This document shows positions 12,801 to 23,675 of a DNA stretch of 64,000 bases, piece by piece. How positions within the stretch are numbered: position 1 is the first letter of the stretch; every line of letters begins with the position of its first letter. Under the pieces are notes generated by a model, which saw only the letters and a list, made by a program, of their open reading frames with translations, did no database searches and was not told where the DNA came from. Source of the stretch: Limnanthes douglasii subsp. nivea (lineage: Eukaryota; Streptophyta; Magnoliopsida; Brassicales; Limnanthaceae); assembly GCA_036936605.1 (NCBI GenBank), contig JAUPFV010000001.1, positions 216,037,530 to 216,101,529 of the forward strand, in the 5' to 3' direction. The position numbers and the translations under genes are program-made.

Positions 12801-13969
12801 TTTCTTTCTCAAGACAGAATTGCTAGAATCTCTTGTGTTAACATAAACCAGAGTAAGGATGATAAAATTGAGTGGAGATTTTCTAAAAACAATGATTTTC
12901 ACATTAAAACTACTTGGGTCTGCATTAGATTTAAAAACACAAAACTTTCAATTTTCAAGAAAATTTGGCACAATTCCATCCCCTCTAACTTTTCATTTCT
13001 AACATGGAAATTATTAAAGAATTTTGTCCCTATTGATCAAATTCTCTCCAAAAGACACCTTGTTATAGTCTCGAAATGTCAGTTTTGCTTCAATAGTGAA
13101 GACAAAAACCATTTGTTTGTAAATTGTAGGTTTGCTTGGTCTCTGTGGAATTATTATGGTCTTATGTTTAGAGTCCCTGTGAGACGGTATATGTCTTTGA
13201 GTCACATGATTTATTCCTGGTTTTGGTCTTCTTGCAGTAATTTCCATATAACTCATATTGTCCCTCAGATCATCTGTTGGACAGTGTGGTTAAATAGAAA
13301 TCACTGCAAGTTTAAAAATTATGTTGATACTTTTTCGAGTGTTGTTTATCGTATTAATAAAATCATCTTAGCTATCGACTCTAAGAATTCTCTTAAGCCT
13401 AAGCATTGGTCTGGTGTGGTAGATGCAGGTGCTTCTATTGGGTGCCTATCTATTAATAGAGTCAAAAAAAAGTACCTTGCTTGGCGTGCTCTTGTTGCTG
13501 GATGACTCAAGCTCAATGTTGATGGGGCCAACAGCTTCGTTGGCGAGGCTTCTAGTGGATTGCTCGTTAGAAATGAGTTGGGCAACATCGTTGCTGGTGC
13601 TGGTTTCTTATTTGGGAAGCTTAACCCCCTTCAGGCTGAGACGAAAGCTCTTTTGGAGGCTTTGATTCTTTGTAGAAGGAGGGGTTGGCATGTTGTTGAT
13701 ATAGAGTCAGATTGTTTGACTCTTATCAACAACATGGCCACTAGTTTTCTACTGGTAACCCGTTGGTTGCTATTTGCAGACGTCTGATCCACCCAGCAAT
13801 GTGTCTTTGTCATATCTCTTGTACTCAGAACGTCGCTGCTGACTGGATCTCCAAATGGATTCTCCTCGAGCGTTCGAATCGATCTTTCACTAACATCGAT
13901 GCCCCAAATCATCTGTTAGCTATAGTCACTCTGGAAAGTCTTGGGGTTCGCTATATAGACCTGGGTTAA
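9884..13969 (+). pseudogene. LINE ORF2: endonuclease, reverse transcriptase, RNase H (disrupted)
   Basis: ORF2 starts at an ATG overlapping the ORF1 stop (atgtttaa). An apurinic-type endonuclease lies in the N-terminal third (SWNARG, IAGDFNTI, CSDHASLLIS). RT follows, with SAPGNDGFN, LIPKGPNPISWSNYRPISL, the motif-A stretch LQIDMTKAFDRMSH and an FADD active-site box at ~11930 (the usual variant in plant L1). A zf-RVT-like cysteine/histidine region is near 12960-13150. An RNase H domain starts KLNVDGANSF (~13510) and its last motif is in another frame near 13800-13860 (NVAADWISKW). Lesions: TAA at 11500-11502, TGA at 11791-11793 replacing the G of GLRQGDP, a frameshift in an A-run near 12315, TGA at 13503-13505 (W expected) and a frameshift near 13760. 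Confidence 0.9.
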
Positions 13970-14581
13970 GTTTCTTAGCTTTGTCTATGGGTTTGGAAGG
14001 TGCCTGTAGAGTTGGTTTTCTCGATTCTGATTCTAGGGTTTTCGATTTGTGGAGTCTGAAAATTTGGGGCGTGTATTGATTTTGTTGAAGCTGTTCCTGG
14101 GTTTTCGGGTGGCGTTTCAGATGGGTGAAGCTGTGTCGATTTAGTTTGGTCTGAAGGCTCGGTGGGGCTGTTGGTTTTGGGTTTTTCGATTTGTGGATTT
14201 GCGAAGTTGAAGACTGCTCCGAATCGGCTGATTCCCTGGTGCACATCACCCAGTTCATAACCAATCTCTACAAGTCTGTAGAGAAAGGGTCCTGAAAGTG
14301 AGCGTCGACCTTAAACCATGCGATTTAAAGGTCTGTGATTTTGGGGGTGGCTATGACGAAGCATTGAAGAAGAAGAAGAGGGTGGCTGTGAAGTCGAAGA
14401 GGGTGGCTGTGTCGATGGAGAAGACTCTCTCTGAATTAGGGTTCTCTAATTTGGGAAAGTCTTTTAATTTTGTTTATTTACTCTTCTTAGGCTATGTTTA
14501 GTCTTTGTTTTCAATTCAATCCATAAAGTTTGTAAAACCTTTTAATTCAGTAATAGATCGCTATTTGCTTTTAAAAAAAAA
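13970..14581 (+). other. LINE 3' untranslated region and poly-A tail
   Basis: No conserved protein continues beyond 13969. The tract includes a short direct repeat of gaagagggtggctgtg near 14375-14415 and ends in an A-run before the right flanking duplication. Short ORFs here (for example 14298-14501) are not recognisable. Confidence 0.6.
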
Positions 14582-14598
14582 TAGTTATATTTCGCTCG
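14582..14598. repeat. Right target-site duplication of the LINE
   Basis: The sequence tagttatatttcgctcg pairs with 8031-8047 and directly follows the A-tail. From 14599 to 15455 I see only AT-rich intergenic DNA with no recognisable gene. Confidence 0.65.
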
Positions 14599-15455
14599 AC
14601 CATACTATAATAATAAAGAAATTTTTTTTATTTTTATTTCTTCCATTTATTTTGAGCTAAAATATACCACTGTTTTATCTTTCATTTAACTTGAAATACA
14701 TGTATCATTGCCATTTTTTTTCTCTTTTTATTTTATACAACCATTTAATCTTTTCAAATTATATCCATAAATCTCTGCAATACAAATTTCATAAAACCCA
14801 AACCAATTTAAAACCTAACATTAAATAAAAGTTAGCTTGCATGATTCTGAAGGAGCATTTGCTTAAAAAGGAATTCTACAAACGTATCGAAATTGGACCT
14901 TTTTTATATTAAATAACATTAAATATCACTTGCAATTAAATAAAAAAATAAAATTTAAAAAAATCTTAATTAAACACTAAACCAATTTCAAATTTTTGCA
15001 TTTTACCAATTTCAAATCGCTACAAGCTCCAGTAAAAACTTCGAAACCATAAAGATGGGGTAAAATCTCTAATTCTATGGTTTTTTATATATTTCTCTTT
15101 TTCATATCCAGACTTTCATAAATAAAACTAGCAAATAGGGGTGACAACTATGATTTTGAAACCCAGATGATTGTGGTTTTCTCTTTTATACCCACGAAGT
15201 TTCTCTTAATATAGATTCCATGAGTTTATCTTCTAAAAGTATATGTGATTGTAACTGAAATCCAGATGATTGTGGTTTTCGTCTCGAACGACATTAACGA
15301 TAAAAAAACCTTTATCTTATGGAAGAAACAAGGAAACGGAGAAACAGTTTCAAACAAGGAGGATATAAAAATACCTATGAGAAAGTAACATTTCCCAAAT
15401 AATAAACATTGTAGTGTAATTTGGTACGGAGCAGTGCAGTATCTTTTAATATTAG

Positions 15456-15460
15456 TATTA

Positions 15461-15504
<44 letters not shown>

Positions 15505-15510
15505 TTAATA
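15456..15510. repeat. (AT)n microsatellite flanked by an inverted repeat
   Basis: A run of about 36 bases of alternating A and T (15465-15500) is bordered by tattaaacaa on the left and ttgttttaata on the right, which pair with one bulge. It could form a cruciform. A larger structure of the same design occurs at 44749-44909. From 15511 to 16095 there is no other recognisable feature; it may include 3' UTR and flank of the BSD gene. Confidence 0.8.
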
Positions 15511-16095
15511 AGATCACTCCGAGATCCAATGTCTTGTCTAGAAAACATGTGCACAACTGTATTCATTATAAACCCAGACACCTATGATCCAAGAATCAAG
15601 ATAGTCCTTAGTGAGCATTTAGTCATAAATGCTCGACAGTGAACATAAAGATATAAAGATGAAATCCCAGTAAGCACAGTATGCAACTCCAATTAAATGA
15701 ATAAGATAATTTAGCAGAAAATTGTGAGAAAAATGTTCTCCAATCAGACGCTGAATTTCTGTTGTTTATACTAATGATATGCTAGGTTTGTGGTACATAA
15801 AAGAAATGGGCGGAAATAACCAACCAATGGTTCATATAAACTAGCTGTTATAATTAGTACTCAAATAAATAATAATAACAATTTAACAACAAAATTTGTT
15901 ACCTCAAACTCCTATGTAATACCTTCATATTTCCAACTCTATTTGACATGAATGAAGGATTGTGGATGGTCAATGAATCAATGGTTTTTCCGATAATGAA
16001 ATTGACTCACTTTGTCTCCTTTGGTCTCCTGTTATTTTGATTCCCATAGTATTTGTTCTGTGCCGGCGTAAACAAGAATGAGCTGCTGCAGGTTC

Positions 16096-19000
16096 CTACT
16101 TTTTCTCCTTCTCGTCATCCTGCAAATCCAAGCTGAGTTTAGTCTTACGTGAAAACAAACAAAAAACGAGAGAAGGACAACAAACTAGTTACATATCATA
16201 TACTAAAATGTTAAAAAAAATATTTATTTTAGCTTTTTGCTTATAAGTTAATAAGCCAGATGACACCAAATGATCACTAAGCACTTAGAAATAAAATAAT
16301 ACATAGGCGCTATTATTTGAATCTTCAACTCCAATTCTCATGTCATGGCAGGAATAGGTAAGCAATGTCATGCCACATTTATCGTACATTTCTCTCTGAA
16401 TTTATTAAAAGGCATAACGTAATATAAAATATTGCACTCTAGCATGGGATGTGAGGGTTTAGCATGGAAAGGACTAGAGATTTTTTCCCCAAGAATGTGC
16501 GACTATAGGGTATGAATACAAGTCTATGATTTCTCTGCTATTCTTTTACATCACTTTTAAATCACATGAGTTTCACTACCATAATGATCATAGAGAATTC
16601 TAATGTGCACTGAAGATGATTAATAGCTACTGAAATTAGCACGGGAAGCAACAAAAGGATACTAAGATGAAAAATATAAAATTTTGTACTTACTGAACCA
16701 TCATCAAGTTTGTCAAGATCATCTTCAAACTCTCCATCATCAAAATCATCTGGATTTCAAATATAGGATCGGTGAAAAAGGTTTAGTAAGTTCAACATGA
16801 AATAGATGGTAGCTGTAGCTTAAGTCACTCTATAGTTCTGTGTACAGTATATAGACTGTGTTGGATTAAAAGTAAGGGTGCTTTAGTTGTTCTAAATTCT
16901 CAAAAATATGATAGTACAAGCAGTACTTTAGAACAACAGACATGAACCAAAATGTATCTTTAAATGATTACAATGTATGTACGGTACACAGAAATAGCAT
17001 ACTTAACCGTCCAGGCATATTCATGTTGTACACTGTGTTAAGTTACACCAATAAATAACCAATCTATACGGTGATATGTCGAAGCAAAACATTAGAAAAG
17101 TTCCAAAGACTGAAGAGACAAAGGAGTACTAAAGCATTATACGATTAACTTATGATAATTAAGTTTGGCTCTCTGCGAGAAAGCAAATTTGAAATATTTA
17201 AATGTTACGAAAGAAAAGCAGTCAGTATCTCGCTTTCATAAACCTATACAATAACTAATGATGTTGACTTTCTTTAACTACTGTTGCTTTAACCATCCGA
17301 ACAGGAAATGGAAAGATGGTATGTTTTTAGGAGTCCTAAGATAGTGCAAATGAAAGATGTCTGTCAATCAATCGTTTGACTTACCAGCACCGTCGTCACT
17401 TTCTTCACCCAAAAGAAAGACATCCAAGTCTTGCTCAGAAGATACAGCAGTTGGTGGTTTTCTCTGCTGTTTCGGTTCCTTCACCTCTGGTTGATATGTC
17501 ATTTCGACTGTTGAAAGTTCCTTCGGGCTATCATCTTTCACTTCTACAGCCGAATTCAGCTCTAGTTCTTCCATGTACTGTTTTTCATAGCTAAAGGGAA
17601 CATTAAACTAATGTAAGAAATAAAGAATATTGCATTCTCAACAAATTTGTAAACCATGCAGCTGGAATCAACTTATATAACCAGCTATTGATCAACATTA
17701 AGCACTGGAAAATAGCTGCCATACTTCATTAAGAATATAAAATTTCTGAGATAATGTACGAAAGAGCTGGAGACTTTCAAATTCTCACTCGTAACTTGAC
17801 AATACCTTAATCTAAGCCTGAACTCCAACTGACTCCAGTTACAATACTAGGAATATTGGGAAGGCTAAAAAGGTACTGTACATGTCTATAAGTAGATATT
17901 CACTTTGTAAGCTTAAAAACAACAGCAAGGAACATTTTGATCAAATAAGAAGAAACAGTCAAAGCCGCCTGAACCAACGAATACTATATATACAGGCATA
18001 AATAGCATCCATGCATATGGAATGAAAAAACTTGCTCCAATGGGATATCCTACAAAACCGAATGTAATGCCTCGATTGAATATCCAAAACATTTCTCTTT
18101 GTTATCCGTAAATCTTGGACTGTCAAGCGTGATATTTCATGGATAAGGAAACCTTTTGATTTATCTCAAAATTCCTTGGCTTTTGGCCATAAGTTATGAC
18201 GTCGTCGAAACTCTCACATATTGGGCTTCCTATAACCATTATGGGCGATACAAATATAATCATCCAAATGCAATAATGATGATAGAATGCACAAATTAGT
18301 TTCAACCTGTAAAAGAAATAAAGAATCTATACTCACATAAATTCAATAACTTGGTTTTCTGTAACCATTATGGGCAATTCAAATATAATCATCTAAACGT
18401 AATAATAATCATAGAATGCACAACAGAAAGAAAAATCTATACTCATAAAAATTCGATTACTTACGGAGCTACATGATTGTTGACTATTATAAAATATATC
18501 CTCCAGAATTTTCTTTCTCTCATGACACGCGGACAAAGTTCATACCGTAATTTTGATATTTCCTGCAACAAAGCAGAAATGACAGAGAAGACTGGAGATA
18601 ATTCCAATGAGAACAACTATCATATGAAGTTTGTGAAAGGCTAGACGACAAAGAAAGATATTTAAACTTTATATCATGAACGGAAACACGTTAACCACTA
18701 TTGAACTATACCCTGAGTCTCAAACATGCTAAAATGTTTTGAAAAAGGCTCGCAGAGGAGCACTAAGGATAATAAAACTTAAACGAATTAGTTGGCGTTC
18801 GATCATAGAAGATATACACGTGGAGAATTAGTTCATCTATTACATCACTTGCCACTGTATTCGTCTCAACATCGAAACTCTATGCTGTTTATTCGAAGTC
18901 TTCCTCGGTTAAAGCTTGAAAAGTCATAATTTTGAAATGGTAGAAAGACTTAAGTAGTGTTTGCAAACCAACAAAATTTCATATATGTTTCAAGCAAATT

Positions 19001-19894
19001 ATTTCCCTATTCTTGAGAAAGATCTATTGTATGATTCAAGAACCATTTTCGACACCAATCGATGATTACTTAGTCTACTCTAGTGGGGTGATTATTCTTC
19101 ATATGCTAGCTTAAGTTCTTTTTTTCCTGAGTTGATTTGTTTGCTGGGTTTTATGACTGTGAATGACATAATGAGAAAATAAACACCTTGACTGTTAAAA
19201 GAACAAGATTTGCATGTTTTTCTTGCCATTTCGAAAGATCCTGTCTGACATTGGACACTTGAGGAACATCTGATATTGGTGAATCATCTGCATTTAGCCG
19301 AAATATGTCTTAGAATTGGCTTTATTGCCAAAGTGAACAGAAATTCAAATGAGACTAAACTTAAGGATGGTTTACTTCATTTCGAACTTCGTAAATTTCT
19401 GCAACTTTGCATGTATTTCTACCGACTTTAATTAGTTGATCAAGGTAGATATGTTCATTAAAACAATCGAATGACTGACTACAACTTGTTTTGATTTAGA
19501 GATTACCTTGCATCGGGAAATCCGTAAAAGTGTTAATAGTAATCCCTTTGACGAACTCCCTCAACTCCTCCGTAATCCCTAACCTTTCAAGATCCTTCTC
19601 ATCCTGTCCGAACGCAGACTGCACCGGAGATTGCGAAATGGATGGGGAGAGCCCCTCGGCTAGCGACTTGATCTGATCAGCTCGCTTCGAAGCTTCTGCT
19701 CGGATCTGATCAGCTCGCTTCGACGCCTCAGCTGCGAATTCCATTGACCGCTTTGCTGTCTCTGATACGACGTCGGATAGCGTCGATGATCCGATTTTCA
19801 GCTCCGACGATCGTTTGGCGGCTTCCCTGGTGAGCTCTTGCGACCGCTTGGCCGCTTCGTCAACGAAGCCACGGGCTTTGTTCCAAAAGTCCAT
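16096..19894 (-). CDS. BSD-domain-containing protein, six exons (host gene)
   Basis: Minus-strand exons: 19507-19894 (start MDFWNKARGFVDEAAKRSQE), 19187-19287, about 18467-18562, 17385-17590, 16694-16749 and 16096-16119 (ending DDEKEKK and TAG). All junctions have GT and AG, and phases join into about 290 residues. Order: an N-terminal alanine/lysine-rich helix with EASKRADQI repeats (two adjacent copies); a region QDLSKWQEKHANLVL; then the BSD core LCPRVMRERKFWRIYF, with the F-W pair that defines the domain; then an acidic tail (FLLGEESDDGA, DDFDDGEFEDDLDKLDDGS). Plant proteins of this type are conserved but poorly characterised, and BSD domains also occur in TFIIH subunits and synapse-associated proteins. 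The exact 3' end of exon 3 should be confirmed. It is the only intact-looking host gene here; codon use and GC-rich exon 1 contrast with its surroundings. Confidence 0.85.
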
Positions 19895-20060
19895 TCTTAC
19901 CGGGTTTAGATTGATCGTATTTGTGGTTTACGCTTCTGACTAAGTGATGACGATGAGAGAAACGAGCGAGATGGTCTATCCGTGCGCAATGAAGACAGGA
20001 TCAAACTGTTAGGCAGCTCTGGTTTCACGAGAAATCTAATTTCTAAAATTTGGGGTAATT
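19895..20060 (-). promoter_or_regulatory. Presumed 5' UTR/promoter-proximal region of the BSD gene
   Basis: This tract lies directly upstream of the ATG at 19894 on the minus strand. I see no convincing TATA box. It is assigned only by position. From 20061 to 20688 there is no recognisable gene, apart from a pyrimidine-rich tract (20590-20660) that resembles a plant 5' UTR ahead of the PPR fragment. Confidence 0.3.
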
Positions 20061-20688
20061 TGCTTTGGTAAATATCTGTTGTTTTTTGATAGTCTAATTT
20101 TTGTAAGTTAATACTGGAGGCAAAAAATCTGTGTTAGTCCTTCGTGTTTGATCTTTGTATCAATTTGGGTTTATTTATTTATTTTTAACTTCCATCCATC
20201 TTTCTTATTTAAAAAATTTGTAAATTTAGTTCAAGCATATGTAAAGATTGAGAAACTAACATATAACTTTTACTTTTGTTGCAAGTTAGGTCTTCGAGAA
20301 TTTGGAGGAATATTAATATTCCTGTCTATGCCATTTCACGATAAGTCGTAAGCCACGTCATATTTACTAGTTACTATAAAATTTAACCATTTACCATTTA
20401 TTTTCACATTTGACGTACAACTACCCTAGTTGGAGTGGGTGTAACCTAAATGAACCTAACTCAACTCAGCCATTCTAATATAATCCATGCCGAAACCGTT
20501 TAATTACCCAAACCTCTAATTAATCACCCAAACCCCCAATTAAATCAATTGGAAACAAAAAAACCTTAATTTCATCGACAGAGCCTTTGTTCTTCCTCGT
20601 TTCTTCTCCATTTTTTTTTCTATTTCTCCCTTCTATCTATCTATATTCAGTCCATTTACCAAATTAGTCCATTGTTTCTCAAGAAATC

Positions 20689-20919
20689 TTGATCAAATTA
20701 GATCAAAAGCAAAGTGGTCGTTACGGTCAGATGGTCAGCGTTCACGCGAAGAAGGGTGAGTGGGACCAAGTGGTTGAGACGAGACAGAAGATGAGAGACC
20801 GTGGAGTTTTGAAACTACCGGGATGTAGTACAGTTTGCATCAATGGGACGCTTCACGAGTTTTACGCAGGAGACGGATCACACCTAGATTTAAAAGAGAT
20901 TGCAGAATGGTATATATGA
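20689..20919 (+). pseudogene. PPR protein fragment (E domain)
   Basis: About 65 residues resemble the E-domain region of plant PLS-class pentatricopeptide-repeat proteins: RYGQMVSVHAKKGEWDQVVE, then MRDRGVLKLPGCSTVCING, then LHEFYAGDGSHLDLKEI. The family hallmarks are a V..R..M..RG...PGCS pattern followed by an HEF-x2-GD-x-SH motif. There are no PPR repeats upstream and no DYW domain downstream. It is a fragment, not a gene. PPR-like words also occur inside the LTR element 2.5 kb away, but in a different part of the protein. Confidence 0.7.
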
Positions 20920-20981
20920 ATATTGACGATAATAGAATGTCATGCAAATACAAAATTTACATTTTGGCATGTGATATTAAG

Positions 20982-21080
20982 TTTTGGCTTGATAATCCGA
21001 TAAATGAAATGACATAGTATCCGCTTGACACTAAATTTTGGCTTGATAATCCAATAAATGATATGACATAGTATCTACTT
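20982..21080 (+). repeat. 54-bp tandem duplication downstream of the PPR fragment
   Basis: ttttggcttgataatccrat occurs at 20982 and again at 21036, followed in both by aaatgawatgacatagtatc. No function is apparent. From 21081 to 21230 nothing else is recognisable. Confidence 0.7.
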
Positions 21081-21278
21081 CCTCATTTGAGCTTACAGAT
21101 TTAATTAAGTCATTCAAAACTAATCCACTACAATGAAGTTGAAACTCAAATCACAACTAAATTGTTATATGGGATCTCAACACCAAAAAGTACCGAGTGT
21201 CCTATTATACTCTATCAAGCAAAAAAATTAATAATTATAGTGACGATGATGCACCCAAACCAGAACAATACCTTATAA

Positions 21279-21386
21279 CATATCATTGGGTAGAGAAAGA
21301 AAAGATATTAGACTTCCAAAAAGGTATGCGAATCTAGTTGCATATACTCTGTCAGTTGCAGAAAAAGTTGAGATGCATGAACCTAG
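21279..21386 (+). pseudogene. Ty1/copia pol, left part (before the nested insertion)
   Basis: In one frame the translation contains RERKDIRLPKRYANLVAYTL followed by SVAEKVEMHEP, which is the classic linker between integrase and RT in Tnt1-like copia polyproteins (R..R.I..P.RY...L..YAL). The frame continues in the same sense after the nested element at 24043, where SSYREAI follows. Upstream (21231-21278) there are only weak traces of coding sequence. Confidence 0.7.
21382..21386. repeat. Target-site duplication, left (cctag)
   Basis: cctag directly precedes the 5' LTR. An identical cctag follows the 3' LTR at 24043-24047. A perfect 5-bp duplication is the normal footprint of LTR-retrotransposon integration. 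Confidence 0.9.
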
Positions 21387-21755
21387 TGATGTAGCGAAGA
21401 TTGCGGATAAACTGGTTTCTTGGGCAGGTATCGGAATTAGGTGAAATAGGTACTCAAATCGAAGATTTCGACGAGACCGTAAGATTTCAAAACTGTGACT
21501 TGTCACAAAGTTTAATACCCAAATTCGACCTCTAAAACCTTCGAAAATCAGTTTTCATATTTAGACGTTATTTTATTTATTTGTTTTAGTTTCTAGACAT
21601 TTATGTAATTTTCTTTATTTGATATTAGGGTTTTGGATAGATGCTATATAAAGCATCCTATACCTTATTTTGTCGTCAGACTATTTTGATTAAATAAAAA
21701 CTAAATTAGGGTTTTATCCCTCTTTTAAGCTTCTGCTACGTTTCACTCTCTTTCA
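21387..21755 (+). repeat. 5' LTR of the compact element
   Basis: The LTR has TG..CA termini. A TATA-like gctatataaagc lies near 21640 and would drive the element transcript. It is nearly identical to 23676-24042; one visible difference is loss of two bases (gctatataaag versus gctataaag) in the 3' copy. Confidence 0.92.
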
Positions 21756-21757
21756 TT

Positions 21758-21768
21758 TGGTATCAGAC
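21758..21768 (+). other. Primer-binding site, initiator tRNA-Met type
   Basis: tggtatcagac lies two bases after the LTR end. Plant LTR elements primed by initiator tRNA-Met carry tggtatcagagc; ten of the first eleven bases match. Confidence 0.85.
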
Positions 21769-21785
21769 ACAGGCAGTCCTGCGCG

Positions 21786-22925
21786 ATGGTACGAGCAAGA
21801 ACCAGCGGTCGCGGTGGCGCTAGAGTGTACCGAGATACAAGTGATGTAGATGATCGTGAAGATGCTGACCTACGCCGTCAGGTAGCCGATCTTACCCGGC
21901 AGGTGGCTGTTCTTACCGCCAAGCAACTAAGCACAGAGGTTGAGGGCATGGTTCACCCTTTTGGGGAGGGGATCGACCAGACTACTTCTCACCCACGCCG
22001 CTGGGAGCTTGGATTCAAGTTAGACATCCCGGAATTTGATGGCAGCCTTAAGGCGGAGGCCCTTATCGATTGGTTATCACAGATTGAGGAAGTCCTGGAC
22101 TTCGAGGAGGTTCCGGAGGAGAAAAGGGTCGCATTAGTCACCATTCACCTACGCGGTAGGGTACAGGCTTGGTGGCAGCAGGTGAAGCAGAACCGCGCGC
22201 GTGAAGGTAAGGATAAAGTCCAGAGTTGGGAGAAATTCAAAAGAAAACTCCGCAAGGCTTTCATTCCCTACAACTTCGAGCGGGATCTCTACCAGCGACG
22301 TCAGAATCTTCGTCAGGAACCTAGATCTGTGGATAAATATACCGACGAATTCTATCAGCTGTTGGCTCGCACAGATGTGACCGAGTCGCCGCACCAGTTG
22401 GCTCGCCGGACCCAGAAAGTCAACATTCCTGACTTTGATGGTGACATGGAGGAGTCGCTGATACTCAAACATCCACTCTCTGATGAGTATGAGGCTGACA
22501 ACGAAGGTGAAATTTCTGATGAAACTTGGTCGGAATTAGGAGATCCGATTTATGATGTATACAGTGATGAGGAAGAAGATGATCCGATTAATAATGTAGA
22601 CGATGATATTTGGATAACACCAGAAAAAATCGCATCTTCTTTCGACAAGGTAAACAATAATTCTTTCTCTACTCCTAAAAACACCAGAGGTTCTAGAGCT
22701 AAGGATAAAGAAACAAAACCTTTTACACCATTTTTTTCATCGAAAAACAAAGAATTAATTTCGAATTCAAGTTTCTCTTCTTTTCCTACGGATGAATCGG
22801 TGGATAAAAGATATGATATCCAGTATACCCTCTCCAACTCAAAACCAAAAATAAAAAATAAAAGAAAATATATCAGTGGAGCCAATAGAGAACAAAGATT
22901 CAGAAGGTTACGGGTTCGAATATAG
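21786..22925 (+). CDS. Truncated gag protein with an internal deletion
   Basis: The ATG at 21786 opens a 379-codon frame. Residues 1-50 are arginine-rich with a short coiled coil (DLRRQVADLTRQVAVLTA). Residues 75-205 are a retrotransposon gag domain (PEFDGSLKAEALIDWLSQIE, RGRVQAWWQQVKQ, WEKFKRKLRKAFIPYNFERD, EFYQLLAR). The frame then jumps after SPHQLARR into an acidic stretch (LGDPIYDVYSDEEEDDP) of the kind found between gag and protease in gypsy polyproteins. The capsid C-terminal end and zinc knuckle are therefore missing. The C-terminus is serine/lysine-rich and ends LRVRI. It could still make virus-like-particle subunits, but this is unproven. Confidence 0.75.
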   Translation: MVRARTSGRGGARVYRDTSDVDDREDADLRRQVADLTRQVAVLTAKQLSTEVEGMVHPFGEGIDQTTSHPRRWELGFKLDIPEFDGSLKAEALIDWLSQIEEVLDFEEVPEEKRVALVTIHLRGRVQAWWQQVKQNRAREGKDKVQSWEKFKRKLRKAFIPYNFERDLYQRRQNLRQEPRSVDKYTDEFYQLLARTDVTESPHQLARRTQKVNIPDFDGDMEESLILKHPLSDEYEADNEGEISDETWSELGDPIYDVYSDEEEDDPINNVDDDIWITPEKIASSFDKVNNNSFSTPKNTRGSRAKDKETKPFTPFFSSKNKELISNSSFSSFPTDESVDKRYDIQYTLSNSKPKIKNKRKYISGANREQRFRRLRVRI

Positions 22926-23030
22926 AATAAAGTTTCAGAAGGGTACGGGTTCTTACCATTGTTCTTGCCACCAACCAAACCGTCTGGGACCAATAGAGAA
23001 AAAAGATTCAGAAGGGTACGGGTTCGAAAA
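22876..23030 (+). repeat. Short repeated motif inside the compact element
   Basis: The words accaatagagaa, aaagattcagaagg and tacgggttcgaa recur at about 22878-22919 and 22982-23028, with a partial copy near 22932-22953. The tract spans the gag stop codon. Its role is unknown. Confidence 0.6.
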
Positions 23031-23387
23031 CGAGGAAAACGCACACAGGGTAGACGAACACAGACAAAACAAACTGGCGTCATTAATGAGGCTCTCACAA
23101 AATACTCCAACCAGTACAAAGCTGAAAAAGGTAAGCCGAAATCATATGGTCTGTCCGATTTCACTTTTTTCTCTAGCGTTTCCGATCCCAATTCGGGTTA
23201 TATGTATCGCCATGCTTATGTTCTTAGAAGTGTTGACACTTTGATGTTACATGAATCGATTACATTCAATAGTAATTGTAATTGTGATACACGATTGGGT
23301 TGGAATGGTTATATGAAGATTACGGATTCTGTGGGCTCTAAAATTGGGTCTTCACTGGATGACATCGTTGTGTTTCGTTCTTATTCT

Positions 23388-23460
23388 TGTGCACCTAAGG
23401 TATTTGATGAAATGTCCAAAAGAAACAGTGTCGTGGTCGATATGTATGCTAAGTATGGGA
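23388..23460 (+). pseudogene. PPR-like host-gene remnant carried in the LTR element
   Basis: The open frame running through 23678 contains CAPKVFDEMSKRNS followed by VVVDMYAKYG. These are hallmark words of plant PLS-type PPR proteins (A.KVFDEM..RN.V and VDMYAK.G), normally about 70 residues apart, here joined directly. I infer an internally deleted capture of a PPR gene. The flanking translation (GFHSIGVESVTSECRSAV) is not recognised. Confidence 0.55.
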
Positions 23461-23675
23461 TAGAAAGTTTGGGTTTCAAGAGATTGAAGGCTTCTGCTAT
23501 CACACGATATTGTAGGTTTTTGCTGTTCGGTTCTTTCGATGCTGACTTGGATGCTATAACTCGGGGTTTCCATAGCATAGGAGTTGAGTCAGTCACTTCC
23601 GAATGTCGTAGTGCAGTTCATCCAATGTTTCCACGTTTTGAATTCGAGGTCGAATTCTTTCCAACCGGGGAAGGA

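Larger units (their letters stand above)
8077..14581 (+). mobile_element. L1-type LINE (plant non-LTR retrotransposon), nearly full length
   Basis: A pyrimidine-rich, relatively GC-rich 5' leader (about 8100-8339) is followed by ORF1 with a DUF4283-like domain and a CCHC knuckle, then ORF2 with endonuclease, RT and RNase H. A ~600-bp 3' region ends in an A-run (14573-14581), and flanking direct repeats suggest insertion by target-primed reverse transcription. Reading frames are broken by only a few lesions, so inactivation looks fairly recent. The 5' end is inferred from the end of the flanking duplication. Confidence 0.85.

Noticed and set aside
14298..14501. 67-codon ORF with lysine-rich repeat
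   Set aside because: It falls inside the LINE 3' untranslated region and its repeat is a short DNA duplication (gaagagggtggctgtg).
22550..23191. 213-codon minus-strand frame opposite gag
   Set aside because: It lies antisense to an acidic, low-complexity gag tail, has serine and leucine runs expected from the complement, and matches no family I know. It is a shadow frame.
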